From: Chondrus crispus
Lineage: Eukaryota; Rhodophyta; Florideophyceae; Gigartinales; Gigartinaceae
Direction of reading: 5' to 3'
NCBI RefSeq assembly: GCF_000350225.1
Contig: NW_005178943.1
Span: 171,611-235,610, forward strand
Length of the DNA stretch: 64,000 bases
The translations under genes and the position numbers were made by a program. Shown here piece by piece: positions 30,490-40,533 of this stretch (the first letter of the stretch is position 1; each line of letters starts with the position of its first letter). The notes under the pieces are model-generated. The model had not been told where the DNA came from. It worked only from the letters and a program-made list of their open reading frames with translations, and did not search any database.

Positions 30490-30675
30490 TGTTAGGGTGA
30501 AAACGGGGTACGTCGTCCCGTGTCTTACCCGTGTGTGTTTTTTTGTGATGTGTCCCTCCCCTCGGCCGTACAGGACGACCGAAAACCACCGCATTTATAC
30601 TCTTTTAGCGCGCGGTCTACAATTACTAACTTAAACTTCCAATTACTTACACCGGTCCCAACCACGTGTCACACA
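30490..30675 (-). repeat. Gypsy 5' LTR
   Basis: 186 bp, reading TGTGTGACACGTGG ... CACCCTAACA on the minus strand; directly followed on that strand by the TGG of the primer-binding site. Confidence 0.8.
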
Positions 30676-30960
30676 CACAGTCAAAAGAGGCACATGCCTC
30701 AAATGAGGCGTAACTTCAGGACTCCTGCAGACCCAAAACCGCGGGGTTCAATTAAATCTGAAATCATTTTCGAATTCCTCGGGCCTCAAACCTGCCTGGT
30801 ACAACTATACAGTGCGCGAAACAGGAATAAATACACCCATCGACGAGGACCAATCTGACACTTCGTGATCAGTCCATTTACAAACTGCAACGTACGCGGG
30901 TCTGACACGCGTCAATAAAAGCTTTTGTCAATACAAAAGAGAAATCCAGCGCACCACTGT
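30676..30960. other. Spacer between gypsy and Tc1 remnant
   Basis: Noncoding; contains the small palindrome GCCTCAAATGAGGC near 30706. Tc1 terminal repeats were not recognised. Confidence 0.35.
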
Positions 30961-31690
30961 CTAGCTATCTTTAAAGAACTGGGCGAAATTGATATAAATA
31001 CGCCAAATTTGATATGACACAAAACATAAAGAAGCATTTAATACTTTGTTGCACCACCTCGCGCATCCATAACGGCATACATACGACGCGGTAGAATCTT
31101 GTACAGCTTCAAAAGAAGCTCCGACCCCACACCCTACTGTAGACCAAGCTTCTTCAATAGCATCCTTTAAATCTGCAACATTCTGGTAATGCTTTCCCCT
31201 TGCGTAAACCATCCTAGCCGTCACACTCCAGACATTCTCGATGATATTCATGTCAGGAGACTTCGCAGGCCACGGTAGAGTCCTAATCGAATGTTCTGAT
31301 AGCCAATTTCTAGTGAAATTTCAGATATATATCGGCACGTTATCTTGCTGGACAACCCAACTGTGCCCTTCTCCAAAAACCTCTGAGCTAAATGGTAGCA
31401 AACCGTTACGGAGAACATAGACATACTTTGTCGAATCTTGCCTTTCATCCATAAAAATAATTGGGGACACACCGTATAAACTGATAGCACCCCATATCAT
31501 GACAGAAAATCCACCATTTTGTCGCTTAGAAAACATTCGCTCTCCGGTGCGAAGATCATACTAGTATGACGCTAAACCATCAGGACCGTCACCATTGAAT
31601 TCTTGTCATCACTGAAAACTGCAGTGCTCCAAAACTCCTCACATTTGCTTATAAATGTACGGTACCACTTGACCCTGCTTTGTTTGTGTT
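30961..31690 (-). pseudogene. Tc1/mariner DD34E transposase remnant
   Basis: Reads right to left: VKWYRTFISKCEEFWSTAVF, SDDKN (first catalytic Asp), a frameshift, then GERMFSKRQNGGFSVMIWGA, QQDNVPIYI (second Asp), an in-frame TGA where a His usually stands, and SPDMNIIENVW (catalytic Glu, 34 residues after the Asp). A further TAG stands before GERMF. The N-terminal HTH DNA-binding part is missing, and the pogo-like remnant begins where it should be. At least one frameshift and two stops; clearly dead. Confidence 0.8.
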
Positions 31691-32555
31691 GAAGGGTCAT
31701 CTCACAGGAGTGGATAAGTTCAATTTTGAACGCTGGGCGGAACGCTTTGTTACAGATATTGCAGACAAAACGGCGAACGGGAAGAAGGTGGTTTTAGTTT
31801 ACGATGGATATTGAAGCCATTTTGGTGTCAAAGTGCTCGAAAAACTCAAGACGGGAACGTTATCGCGTACTGTCTTCCTGCTCACATGATCGAAACTACT
31901 CAGCCTCTGTATGTAGGACTTTTTTGTCCGTTTAAACAGAATGTTAACGAGATTATGTATTCGGGTGGAGAGGCACGTGAGGATGCGGTGTTTTATGTCT
32001 TTGATCTACTGTACATGATCAAAGATAGATATGAGAAGGCATTTACAAGAGTCAACATTGTTTCTGGTTTAAAAAAAGGCAGGTATCTGGCCAGTCTCGT
32101 GGGACGTCATATTGAGCGTCCCGAGACCTCGCTCCGCAGAGACGCCTTCCAAAATAATGAGTGTGGACGAATTGCAGTTGCTTTTTGAAGCGAAGCGGGC
32201 TGCAAAAGAGGCTGGTCAATGCCTGCAGCCCGTTGTCATCAAACAAGGTTATTTTGACACCTCAAAAGGTATGACACTTACAAGCAGGGAGGCGACGGCC
32301 ATGATTCAGGCTCAGTGCAGGATGGAGAGAGCGAGGTTTAATGCACGCCAAGCGAAAAAGTACTCTGCATGTGCGAGGGAAAGCCTCGAGAGGGCGGCGC
32401 GGATTGCAGCTCGTGTCGAGATTAATAACAGGGCGCTGGTGTTGCGCATGCTCCGGTACGGGGTTCCTCCTGCCCCACCCTGCTCGCTTGCTCTTCGTCG
32501 CTCAATCGCAAAAAAGCGTGCAAGCGAACATCGAGTGGCACGAATTGAGGAGTGA
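31691..32555 (+). pseudogene. pogo-like (DDE_1 superfamily) transposase remnant, C-terminal half
   Basis: Begins mid-domain with FNFERWAERFVTDIADKTAN and KKVVLVYDGY (second catalytic Asp region), then a TGA and a frame change, then GNVIAYCLPAHMIETTQPLY and VGLFCPFKQNVNE, the DDE_1 sequence around the third acidic residue. From 32160 on, a charged helical tail (MSVDELQLLFEAKRAAKEAG ... ARESLERAARIAARVE) ends at TGA 32553-32555. The same type of tail is seen in the 41.6-kb copy. Confidence 0.65.
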
Positions 32556-32867
32556 TTTGTTCGAGTAATGGTGTCTTCTTGACATACAGTATACACTTTA
32601 GAATAAATTTTTGATGCACGTTTCTGTTTGCAATTTAATTAGTGTCCAAAATGGGGGTGCAAATTATGGATTGGAAACTTGTGTGTTGACTGTATTTCTT
32701 TTTAACGTGCAGCCAAAAGGATCAAAAGGCATGTGTTTTCCACGTGCATGAACGTACTGCTCGTTTTTTTAAACCTTCTTACGGCCGTGAAAAGAAGCTC
32801 GGGCGCCATTGCAAAGTCATATTCTTTTTAATTTTTGAATTTTGTCCAGAATGGGGGGTGGTGCACT
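32556..32867. other. Spacer before the interrupted LTR
   Basis: About 310 bp without a supported gene. The word GTCCAAAATGGGGGTG (32643) recurs imperfectly at 32846. It may belong to the PiggyBac-like element that resumes at 38816. Confidence 0.3.
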
Positions 32868-33257
32868 TGTAGTGTAACGACGGACGCGAGCGCGGGGAGG
32901 TCATTAACCGTGGGGTCGTGCATAGTGCACAAGTGGGCGAGTGTGCCCACGTGTAGGGAGCGCGCGCGTGTACCGACCGGTTGTGGCGTGGCGCACGTGT
33001 ACAGTAGCACACGTGTCGTCCGTGCGGTAGTCTACGCGTGTTGCATGTGCGCGTTAGCGCACGTGTTGTCCGTGCGGTAGTCTGTAAGCATCAAGCGTGT
33101 ACAGTAGTGCACACGTGTAGTAGCAGCGTCCGTGCAGTAGTAGTAATTATGGCGCTAGTTTTTTAATTGGGTACAGTACCCGGCCCGCACTAGGCGGCAG
33201 ATACTGTACTACTGTACTGGGACAGGTGTCTGAGGTGTCCCACTGAGGGGTTAAGAC
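32868..33257 (+). repeat. LTR, left part (split by the hAT element)
   Basis: Starts TGTAGTGTAACGACGG and matches the solo LTR at 60765-61388 until GGTTAAGAC, where the hAT begins. The rest resumes at 38532. Confidence 0.8.
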
Positions 33258-33590
33258 TAGTGCGGCGCGGAAATGCCATTTCAACCAACCGTGGATAGAG
33301 TGGCTACCAGAGAGCCGTGAAAACTGTAACCACGGTTGACGGTTCTTCCATTCAGATGGAAAAGAAAAACTCGCGGATACGCGTTTTTCGCTAAATCCAC
33401 AGTTCCATTGGAGTACGGTTCCGATGGAAAAATCAGCACACAACCGTGGAAAGGGCTAGCTTGTCAATTGGAAAAGCGGAAAAACGTGGATACGGCGGTT
33501 TCACGAAGTACGGATGGCTTAAATTTTTATTCAAAAATCATTACAGATGAGTTCGGTTCAAAAACCGTTCCATCGCCTTCCACATCTAAC

Positions 33591-33658
33591 GGCGCAGTGG
33601 TCCAATGGACAATTTATTTATGTTACTGATACGCGTTCCGGGTTCAAATCCCGGAAAT
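33591..33658 (+). other. tRNA-like stretch (A and B boxes)
   Basis: GCGCAGTGGTCCAATGGA resembles the D-arm/A box of an arginine tRNA. TTCCGGGTTCAAATCCCGG is a perfect T-arm with a 5-bp stem and a B box. The acceptor stem does not pair and no clean anticodon arm is seen, so this is a tRNA relic or SINE head, not a functional tRNA. Confidence 0.35.
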
Positions 33659-34012
33659 TCTTCTTTTCTGGGAAAGTGCTGTCATACTGTCAATTCTTAT
33701 TGGAGAGCCAAAGTCGTGTGCGGGACAAAGTTCGATCCATTCGCGATGACAACAACTGGCATAATCCAAATGTAATTGTTGTACAATAATAACTGTCATA
33801 TAGTAAGATAAAAGCCCAAGCGGCATTTCAGAAATTCAGCCTCCGTCATGAAAACAGATTTTTTTCGATTAAAAATTTATATTATTTTCAGACATTTTCT
33901 GCTGGAAAGGTCTTTCATTCCATTGAATGAATGTCATACGAACGCTCCACAGTAACTGAGGTGTCGTTGGAACCGCCCCCAGGAGCAGCAACACATTTCA
34001 CTCTCTTTAAAT

Positions 34013-37000
34013 ATGTCGAAGCAAACGAGTTCTGAAGGAACAGATAGCGCTCAAGTTGGTCAGCAATCCATGCCAATATCTGTTGCTACCGCCCATGGCA
34101 TATCACAAAGTGAGATAACGCCATTCATTCCCGAAGTCCCAACAACTTCAACGCATACTGCATCAACTCCTTCGACTGCCGTGACGACCACCAACTCGAC
34201 AACCTCAGGAAATCTGCTCATCACGTTTTGTAACAACCTCCGTTTCTGCAAATACGAAAGCTTCGGACGAAAGAAGGCTGAAATTTGGGCATTTTTTCAG
34301 ATTGTCTCACCTGACGCAAATATTTCTACAGGAATAGAGCTAAACTTGAAGTGCTGCATCTGCAACGGTGGTTTGCGATGGCGTCGCAAGAACGGAACGT
34401 CATGCTCAATTAACAATGTGATGGCGAATCACAAAGATTTACTTTTTGCCTTCCGTGCTGCAAACGCTCATTCCTAGAGTAGTTCTTTCAGACGTTCTAA
34501 GTTGATTCAGAAGTCTGTGAATCATGTAGGCAATAACGATATTCGGAAACACTTTAAAGGAGCTTCCTATCCTGCTTCGAATCATATACAAGTATCATTT
34601 ATGAAGAACTTGACTCTTCTTGTTGGAAAAACTCTTCGGCCTTTGCCAACTGTTGAATGTCCATGGACTCGGCGTTTGGTTGCTGACCTAGACCCTCGTA
34701 TCAAGTGTGGTATAACTACCTTCGTCCCGACCACTCGGAAACGACGGGGGTTGGAGGTAAGGGAGCGCGCGCCGCTGGGTCACCCACGCGCGAATGCAAA
34801 CCGTACGGATGAACTCGAAAAGAGGGAAGGCTCACGTGGCCGGTGACGCGCAGCCAGTCGGTGGTGTTAGATCCGGGCGGCCGGTCACGGGTTAGAAGCC
34901 TGAGACTAAAAGGGAAACCGGAACGGGATAGCAATTAGCCGTAAAGGGAAGGGAGGCGAGTCTGCCTCCCGCTTACTGGAACGGGGCAGGTGCCCCCGGT
35001 GTTAACCCCTAAGTGGGACGCCAAGGCACCTGTCCCGCTACAGTAGCTGTTACTTACTGTATACCAGCTACTGTGCAAAATTGGCTAATTTGTGCCATTA
35101 ATTACTAATTACTTACCGTTAGGATCCTACACGTGTAGCCGGTGAGGTACTACTGTACTCTGCACCCGCCGTCTGCTGTAGATATAACTCTTTACAGTTC
35201 TTCTCGCGCTTACAGCCCATCGTACTGCACGCCGGGGCGGCGGCGGTGGTGCCGTGGCCTTCGCGCCGTTGTACTACATCAAGTTTCCGTTTCGCAAAAC
35301 ATTTACCGCTAGCTTATTGCCAAAGTTTTCTGGTGAGACGAGAACTACCTATGTTGTCAATCACATTAAGTATGCAAGTTGTATGACAGTTACGTTTGAC
35401 CTGTGGATGTCCAGGGGAGCGCAGGACATTTTTTCAGTCATGGCTCACAGGCTGGACGAGAAATTGAAAATGACCTCTCGTCATCTGCAACTAGTGAAAA
35501 TGGATGGAACGAAAGGAGTGGGCATTGCGATCAAACGGTCTTGCGTTTTGGAAGATTATGGGATCAAGGATAAAGTAATTGCCTACGTGACAGACGGTGG
35601 GTCTAATCTTGCCACATGTACAGCGGTGCTTGTTGGGCTGGTCAAGCGCGGGTATCTTGATATTAGTTACCCTTATCACGGCAATTGCTGGGCACATATT
35701 ATGAGCAATTTGTGCAGAAGGACCTTGAAATCTGCCCACTACGATGGTCTTTCTTTGATTAACATTGGTCAGATTCAGCAAAAACTAAAGTCAGCGATCA
35801 CTTGGACTAAGACATCCGTTAGAGGGAATCGCATTTGGAAGGAGTCTTGTGTGAATGTTAAGCTGCAACCTGTGAAACTTTACACGACTTGAAGACTCGT
35901 TTTGGTTCCGTTCTAATGATGATGAATCAAATGTATAAGTACAAAGATGCTGTTCATTTTTGCTACTCATCGCCTGCAAACGATGGAAACAGTCACCGCG
36001 ATCCGTCTAATTCTGAATGGGAAGTTATTCGATTTGTGTTGCGGGTGCTAACCCCGATTCTGGAGGGCTGTGTTCTAAATCAAGGAACTGAGTATTGGGC
36101 TATCTCTGATGTGATTGCTCTAGCCTTGAAGTTGATTGAGAGGTACAGGGCAGTTGATACGGCCTGCCTTGGTGCAGGTCATATGGAACTCGACGATCTT
36201 CAGCAGCACATATTAGAATGGGAAAATGCAGTGAATCTCGAAATTGCGTCTTATCTAAAGATTTTTCTACCCGAATTACTTCAATACGATCCCAGTATAT
36301 GCGATTATGACATGAATCCATATAAGATTCTCGCATTAATGCTAAACCCGCGATATAAAAGCATGAAGTGCTTACTGAGGGTCATAAGCAAGGAAGAGGA
36401 ATTGCAGGTTATCACTGCGAATGATAATGTTTTGGTGGACTTTTTGTGAACTATTTACAAAAAGGATCACAATTGCAGTGTGGTTGCTTCTGAGGGCAAT
36501 CCATCGACTACAGATATAGATACGGATAGTGACCCGTTTTTTGGCAAGCCACAGAGTTCTGAAAGCAATGATTTGGAAATTAGGGCCATTGTGAAACGTG
36601 AAATTTCCCCTTATCGCTCTTTGAATTTCGAAGGAAGGACGCAGTTTGGGGATGGAATGTTATGGTTACTGCAGGAACAGGAGAAATTCCCACATACTGT
36701 GAAACGGTCGTGAACTCCGATGCCCCCGATCGCCCGACGGAGCGGGTGGCCGTCGGAGACTTAATGCGTTGCGACTACGGTATGCCCTATTCCTATGTTT
36801 TATTACTGTAGTGTGCCGTACTGTCGTCTGGATGTAACTGCTGTCGTTTTGCAGTGTGCGTTTGGCGCACTCCGTCCGAGCGTCGCTTTTGTTTTTGTTC
36901 GCGGGCGTTTTTATGCGTAACTGGCTCTCAGTTTGAAAACGAACGCTCATTTTCATTGGCTGGTATTGTCACGAACCACAGGAGATCATCTCTAGGAATG

Positions 37001-37135
37001 GAAAACCAGGACCACATCATGCAGATATATCAAAACTATCCTTCGGACGAGAGTACCACAAACATTCGTCCGAAGGATATTATAAAAATAGCAGAGGAAG
37101 AGGAAGCAACTGAGGGTGTCGAGCAAAGTGAGTAA
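34013..37135 (+). pseudogene. hAT transposase gene, interrupted
   Basis: Segment 34013-34477 has a Ser/Thr-rich start then a BED-like zinc finger (KCCICNGGLRWRR ... ANHKDL). 34502-34700 continues with a frame change (HFKGASYPASNH ... LDPRIK). A solo LTR (34706-35278) interrupts between RIK and FPFRKTF. 35279-35892 has the hAT catalytic core (VTFDLWMSRGAQDIFSVMAH, VIAYVTDGGSNLATC, YHGNCWAHIMSNL). 35889-36713 continues in a shifted frame (EWEVIRFVLRVLTPILEG, KILALMLNPRYKS). 36917-37135 holds the C-terminal dimerization motif SQFENERSFSLAGIVTNHRR. A further ~200-bp stretch (about 36710-36915) breaks the gene before that motif; an intron or small insertion. Not functional as it stands. Confidence 0.8.
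34706..35278 (-). repeat. Solo LTR nested in the hAT transposase
   Basis: 573 bp, TG...CA in outline (TGTGGTATAAC ... GTTGTACTACA), flanked by the 5-bp duplication TCAAG. It resembles the LTR at 60765-61388 in inverted orientation. It sits exactly where the transposase reading breaks and resumes. Confidence 0.75.
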
Positions 37136-37151
37136 ATTAATTGCAGTCGAT

Positions 37152-37999
37152 CTAATCAAGCTTTACATACATCGATGCGGGATTATGTTCGGCTCTTATC
37201 GACGGCCTGAACATATCACCCATGCCTCGTCTGATCGACTCGACGACCGCGCGAGTCGCTCGAGTATGGATGCCCGTGCTTGTTTGTAGATTACGATTGT
37301 GAAGGCCGTCCGCTTCTTGCTTGCGCTTCTCTAGGACTTCTCTATCTCCCACTGCATGTAGTCGCTGTGATGCGCGATGAGACTCTCGGCAGAGGGGACA
37401 ATTCCATTCAGAAGTTGTGTTTCCTTTCTTTCCGTATCATACTCATCGAGTTCTTCCGCAATTTCCGTTGAGTCACGAGATGGTGGTTCAGGGGAGAAAG
37501 GGGTGACGGGTTCGAGAAGCGTGAATACATAGGCATGAAGGGAAGAAACAGCTTGAGAAGAAAGAGCGCAAGAGCGCACATGTCGATGAGGAGGGCGTGT
37601 CGGAGCCTCTGCGACGACAGAGGACATCGCAACGATTGTGAAGCACAGGCCTGTCACGACCAGGTGAAGCTTCGACATTATGCTAAGCGCTAGCCAGAAC
37701 CACGCTGTTCGGATGAGGTGTCCTGCGCAAGGTTCTGTTCGGTGTGGTCGAAGTTGAGCGCCGAAGGGCAATATGAAACGAAAACGTTGGGACGAGGAGG
37801 GCATGAAAATCGAGACGGGGTGGGGCGCAGGGAGAGGCTTTTTGATGTCTGCCTGCAAAGCGGTGTAGGCGGTGAGCATTTCGGTAGAGAGCTTTTCGTT
37901 TTCCTTGTAAGCTGTGTGTCGTTCGATGAGACTTGCGATGAGGCGGACGGCTTGCTCTGCCAGGCGGGTGAAGCCCAAGATACTGTACGGATCAGCCAT
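37152..37999 (-). CDS. Second gene-like ORF inside the hAT, opposite strand, unknown function
   Basis: From 37999 the frame reads MADPYSILGFTRLAEQAVRL then IASLIERHTAYKENEKL, an amphipathic helix resembling in style the MADP-type N termini of fungal STAND/NLR proteins; that link is only a guess. The frame runs 222 codons to 37331. The middle (about residues 55-107) looks less protein-like, and MSKLHLVVTGLCFTIVAMSS at 37678 would make a good signal peptide of a smaller 115-aa secreted protein. Just before the stop, MQWEIEKS is followed in another frame by VLEKRKQEADGLHNRN (to 37152), so a frameshift or an intron near 37340 is likely. A pyrimidine-rich tract at 38060-38110 lies upstream. Cargo or host gene fragment; no family recognised. 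Confidence 0.4.
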
Positions 38000-38523
38000 G
38001 TTGTTTGGGATTAGGGGATGTTGTTCCGAATCGAATAGACGGCGGTGGCAAAGCGGCGCTTGCTCTTCTCTCTATCTCCCTCTCTCCGTCTCTATTTTTC
38101 TCTTGTCATTATTAGTCTTTATTTGTCGTTCTTGCTATTCTCGTAGAGGAGGCGAGAAAGGTTTGCTTGCACTCTTGGCGCTGCGAGTAAATGTGGTACA
38201 AAAACAGTACATTCAATGGCCCATAGCTCTTTTGGGGCGTGTGATGGAACATTGCCCATGAGAGAAAACCATTCCGCGATCACGAGATGAAAACCATGGA
38301 TATTGATGGATATCCATCGTGTCAACTACGAAAACACGGTTTCATGGATAGAAATGAACAGTTCATTAATACCACGGTTCGGTTTTCTCCGTCAGAAATG
38401 AAGGAATGGTGAGCCACGGTTCTGTACGGTTGTTCCATCTTACTATTCCGCGGATACGGTAAACTCAGTATCCACGGATATGCACTGGTAATCCGTACTG
38501 AATAGGATATCCTTGCCGCAGTG

Positions 38524-38815
38524 GTTAAGACCTGGTATCCGTCCGCACCAGTAAACTGGGGCAAGCTCACCCCCGTCCCTTTCGCGCCTAATCTACGACC
38601 GTTCGGTAGTTTACCCGCTCGCTGGCTTCTAACCCGTTACCGGTCGCTCCCGATTACGCACCACGGGACGACTGCACGTAAACGGCCAGTGAGCCTCTCC
38701 ATTTTCGCGAGTTCGCCCGAATCGGATCTATTTGCGCGGCGCATGCGCGTCGCGTGCTCCCTCTACCAGGCCTCCGCCTCTCACCCAATCCAGGGCGGAG
38801 AGGATCTATCCCACA
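38524..38815 (+). repeat. LTR, right part (split by the hAT element)
   Basis: After the hAT target duplication, CTGGTATCCGTCCGC ... CTATCCCACA matches the second half of the LTR at 60765-61388. With 32868-33257 it makes one LTR of about 670 bp that was already present when the hAT landed. Confidence 0.8.
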
Positions 38816-40533
38816 TTGTGCACGTCACAGCGTGGTTTGTCGGTGACGAAAAGAGTGATATTGAACGAGCTGTTCACTACAAGCCCTGGAGTATCCTTCT
38901 AGAATCTGGTGAGTCCATTGGGTCCGGGAGCGATGTACACGGGTACACACCGCTGGACTACTTTCTAGTGCTCTTCCCCACAATCGCAAATCCGTGATAT
39001 GGTGACGCTCACGAACGAGAAACTACTGAACATCAATATGCTACCAATTACGAAAGGTGAATTATTGAGATTATTTGGCATAATGATACTCTGCACTCGG
39101 TTCGTGTTTGGGAACAGGGCTTCGTTGTGGTCAAGAAAGAGACCCGGGAAGTACGTCCCAGCGCCGTCATTTGGAGACATTGGAATGCCTCGCGACCGCT
39201 TTGACAACCTATGGCGACATTTGTGCTTCAGCAATCAGCCTCCCAAGCGACCTGAGAATATGTCTACCGAACAATATTGGTGGCGCCTGGTGGATGACTT
39301 TGTAAAACGGTTTAATGAGCATCGAGTCACGCACTTCATCCCATCTGAGGTGATTTGCGTTGACGAATCAATGTGAAGACGGTATGGGCTTGGTGGGTTT
39401 TGGGTGAACAAGGGATTGTCGCAGTACATTGTGATTGATCGCAAGCCTGAAAATGTCTGCGAAGTGCAAAACAGCGCTTGCGGCAAAGTCACACCATGCG
39501 GCTGGCCAAGCCTGTGAAGACAGCGGAAGCTAAGAATGCTATGGCGATTGAGGCTTCTTCGGGCATGCTACACGGGGCGGCAGTTCTGCACGAGCTCGTC
39601 AATCCTTGGCGAATGACAAACCGAATCGTGTGCGCGGATTCTTATTTCCCATCTGTCCAAGCCGCTGAAACCCTCATGTTTGTTGGGCTGCGGTTTGTCG
39701 TGGTTGTGAAGACTGCAATGAAGCGGTTCCCTCTGCAAGCTTTGGCGGGAAAAGAGCTCGAGAAAAGAGGTGACAGGTTTGGAATGGTATGTCTCGATGA
39801 CGAAAAGCTGCCGAAGTTCCTCGCGTTTGTCCGGATGAACCGTAACCGCAGGTATTTCGTCACCTCTTGCTCATCTTTAGCGCCCGAAAAACTGTACTCG
39901 TGAGAGCCCTGGTGGCAAGTGGAATATGTTTCGACAAATGCCGACCCAGAACTTGTAGAACCAGAGGTGCCACAGCCGAAGGCGGCGGAGATTTACTATG
40001 ATGTTTGTGGTTCGATTGACCAGCACAACCGTTGTCGCCAGGACACTCTCAACTTGGAAAACAAATTGGGGACTATGGATTGGGATAAGAGATTCAATAC
40101 ATCTCTGCTTGACATGATAGTGGTCGATACATGGAAAGCCTACAGCGAGTGCAAAAGTACACGATGCCAAATATCTCAATCGGAATTCTACATGCATCTC
40201 GCTGAGTCTCTGATTGACAACAAATTAGATTCTGTCAGTCTGCGGCGGAGAGTTGGTCTGGAAGCTGAATAAAGTGGAGTGGTGGTCAAGGGGGTTCCGA
40301 CGAGTGGCCTTGGTCCACATCTCACGCCTACAAAGCGTCGCCGTAAGAACGAAGAGGGTTAATAGAGCGGAGGTCGGCATCAAGGCCGGTGCCTTGAATG
40401 CAGCGCGAAAACGACCTGGACCTCCTCGCTCTGTGTGGAGGAGGAACCTGATGAGCCGATGAAGTATCCTTGTAGCACAAAGAATGGTGCCGCTTGCTAT
40501 CCAAAACACATGGCGACGTGCCACAATCTTTAG
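38816..40533 (+). pseudogene. PiggyBac-like transposase (DDE_Tnp_1_7), broken
   Basis: Begins WFVGDEKSDIERAVHYK, then after a stop and a frame change near 38998 MVTLTNEKLLNINMLPITKG. PiggyBac blocks follow: LRLFGIMILCTRFV, MPRDRFDNLWRHLCFSNQPP, WWRLVDDFVKRFN, SEVICVDESM (first Asp), a TGA at 39374, RYGLGGFWVNKG, DRKPENVCEVQNSACG (second Asp), a frameshift, IVCADSYFPSVQAAETL (third Asp), and AEIYYDVCGSIDQHNRCRQD. The Cys-rich tail CSTKNGAACYPKHMATCHNL ends at TAG 40531-40533. Several stops and frameshifts make it dead. Its upstream part was split off by the LTR+hAT insertion. TTAA ends were not found. Confidence 0.75.

Larger units (their letters stand above)
24464..30675 (-). mobile_element. 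Ty3/gypsy LTR retrotransposon, coding part whole-looking
   Basis: 6.2 kb, minus strand. The 5' LTR is 30490-30675 and the 3' LTR lies at about 24464-24658. A gag-pol ORF is open throughout. A primer-binding site starting TGGTACTC adjoins the 5' LTR, and a polypurine tract (long G run) adjoins the 3' LTR at 24659-24671. About 1.1 kb between pol and the 3' LTR holds antisense coding sequence beginning with a histone H3-like tail. The LTRs agree closely over about 156 bp but differ completely in their terminal 30-40 bp, and no target duplication was found. The left edge is therefore approximate, and the element may be a recombinant. Confidence 0.85.
33258..38523 (+). mobile_element. hAT-family DNA transposon, 5.3 kb, inserted in an LTR
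   Basis: Flanked by the 8-bp target duplication GTTAAGAC (33250-33257 and 38524-38531), the length typical of hAT. Imperfect terminal inverted repeats: left TAGTGCGGCGCGGAAATGCC, right end (reverse complement) CACTGCGGCAAGGATATCC. Subterminal zones of about 270 bp at both ends are full of the words CCGTGGATA / TATCCACGG / CGCGGATACG, likely transposase binding sites. It contains a broken transposase gene, a nested solo LTR and a second gene-like ORF on the minus strand. Confidence 0.85.

Noticed and set aside
32835-33080. Cys/Val-rich ORFs in the TGTGCACACGTG-rich stretch
   Set aside because: The same frame recurs at 60576-61013 because both lie in copies of one LTR; it is repeat sequence, not a gene.
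38515-38535. tRNA A-box-like GCCGCAGTGGTTAAGAC
   Set aside because: It is the right end of the hAT element (CCGCAGTG) joined to the target duplication GTTAAGAC; no B box follows at the right distance.
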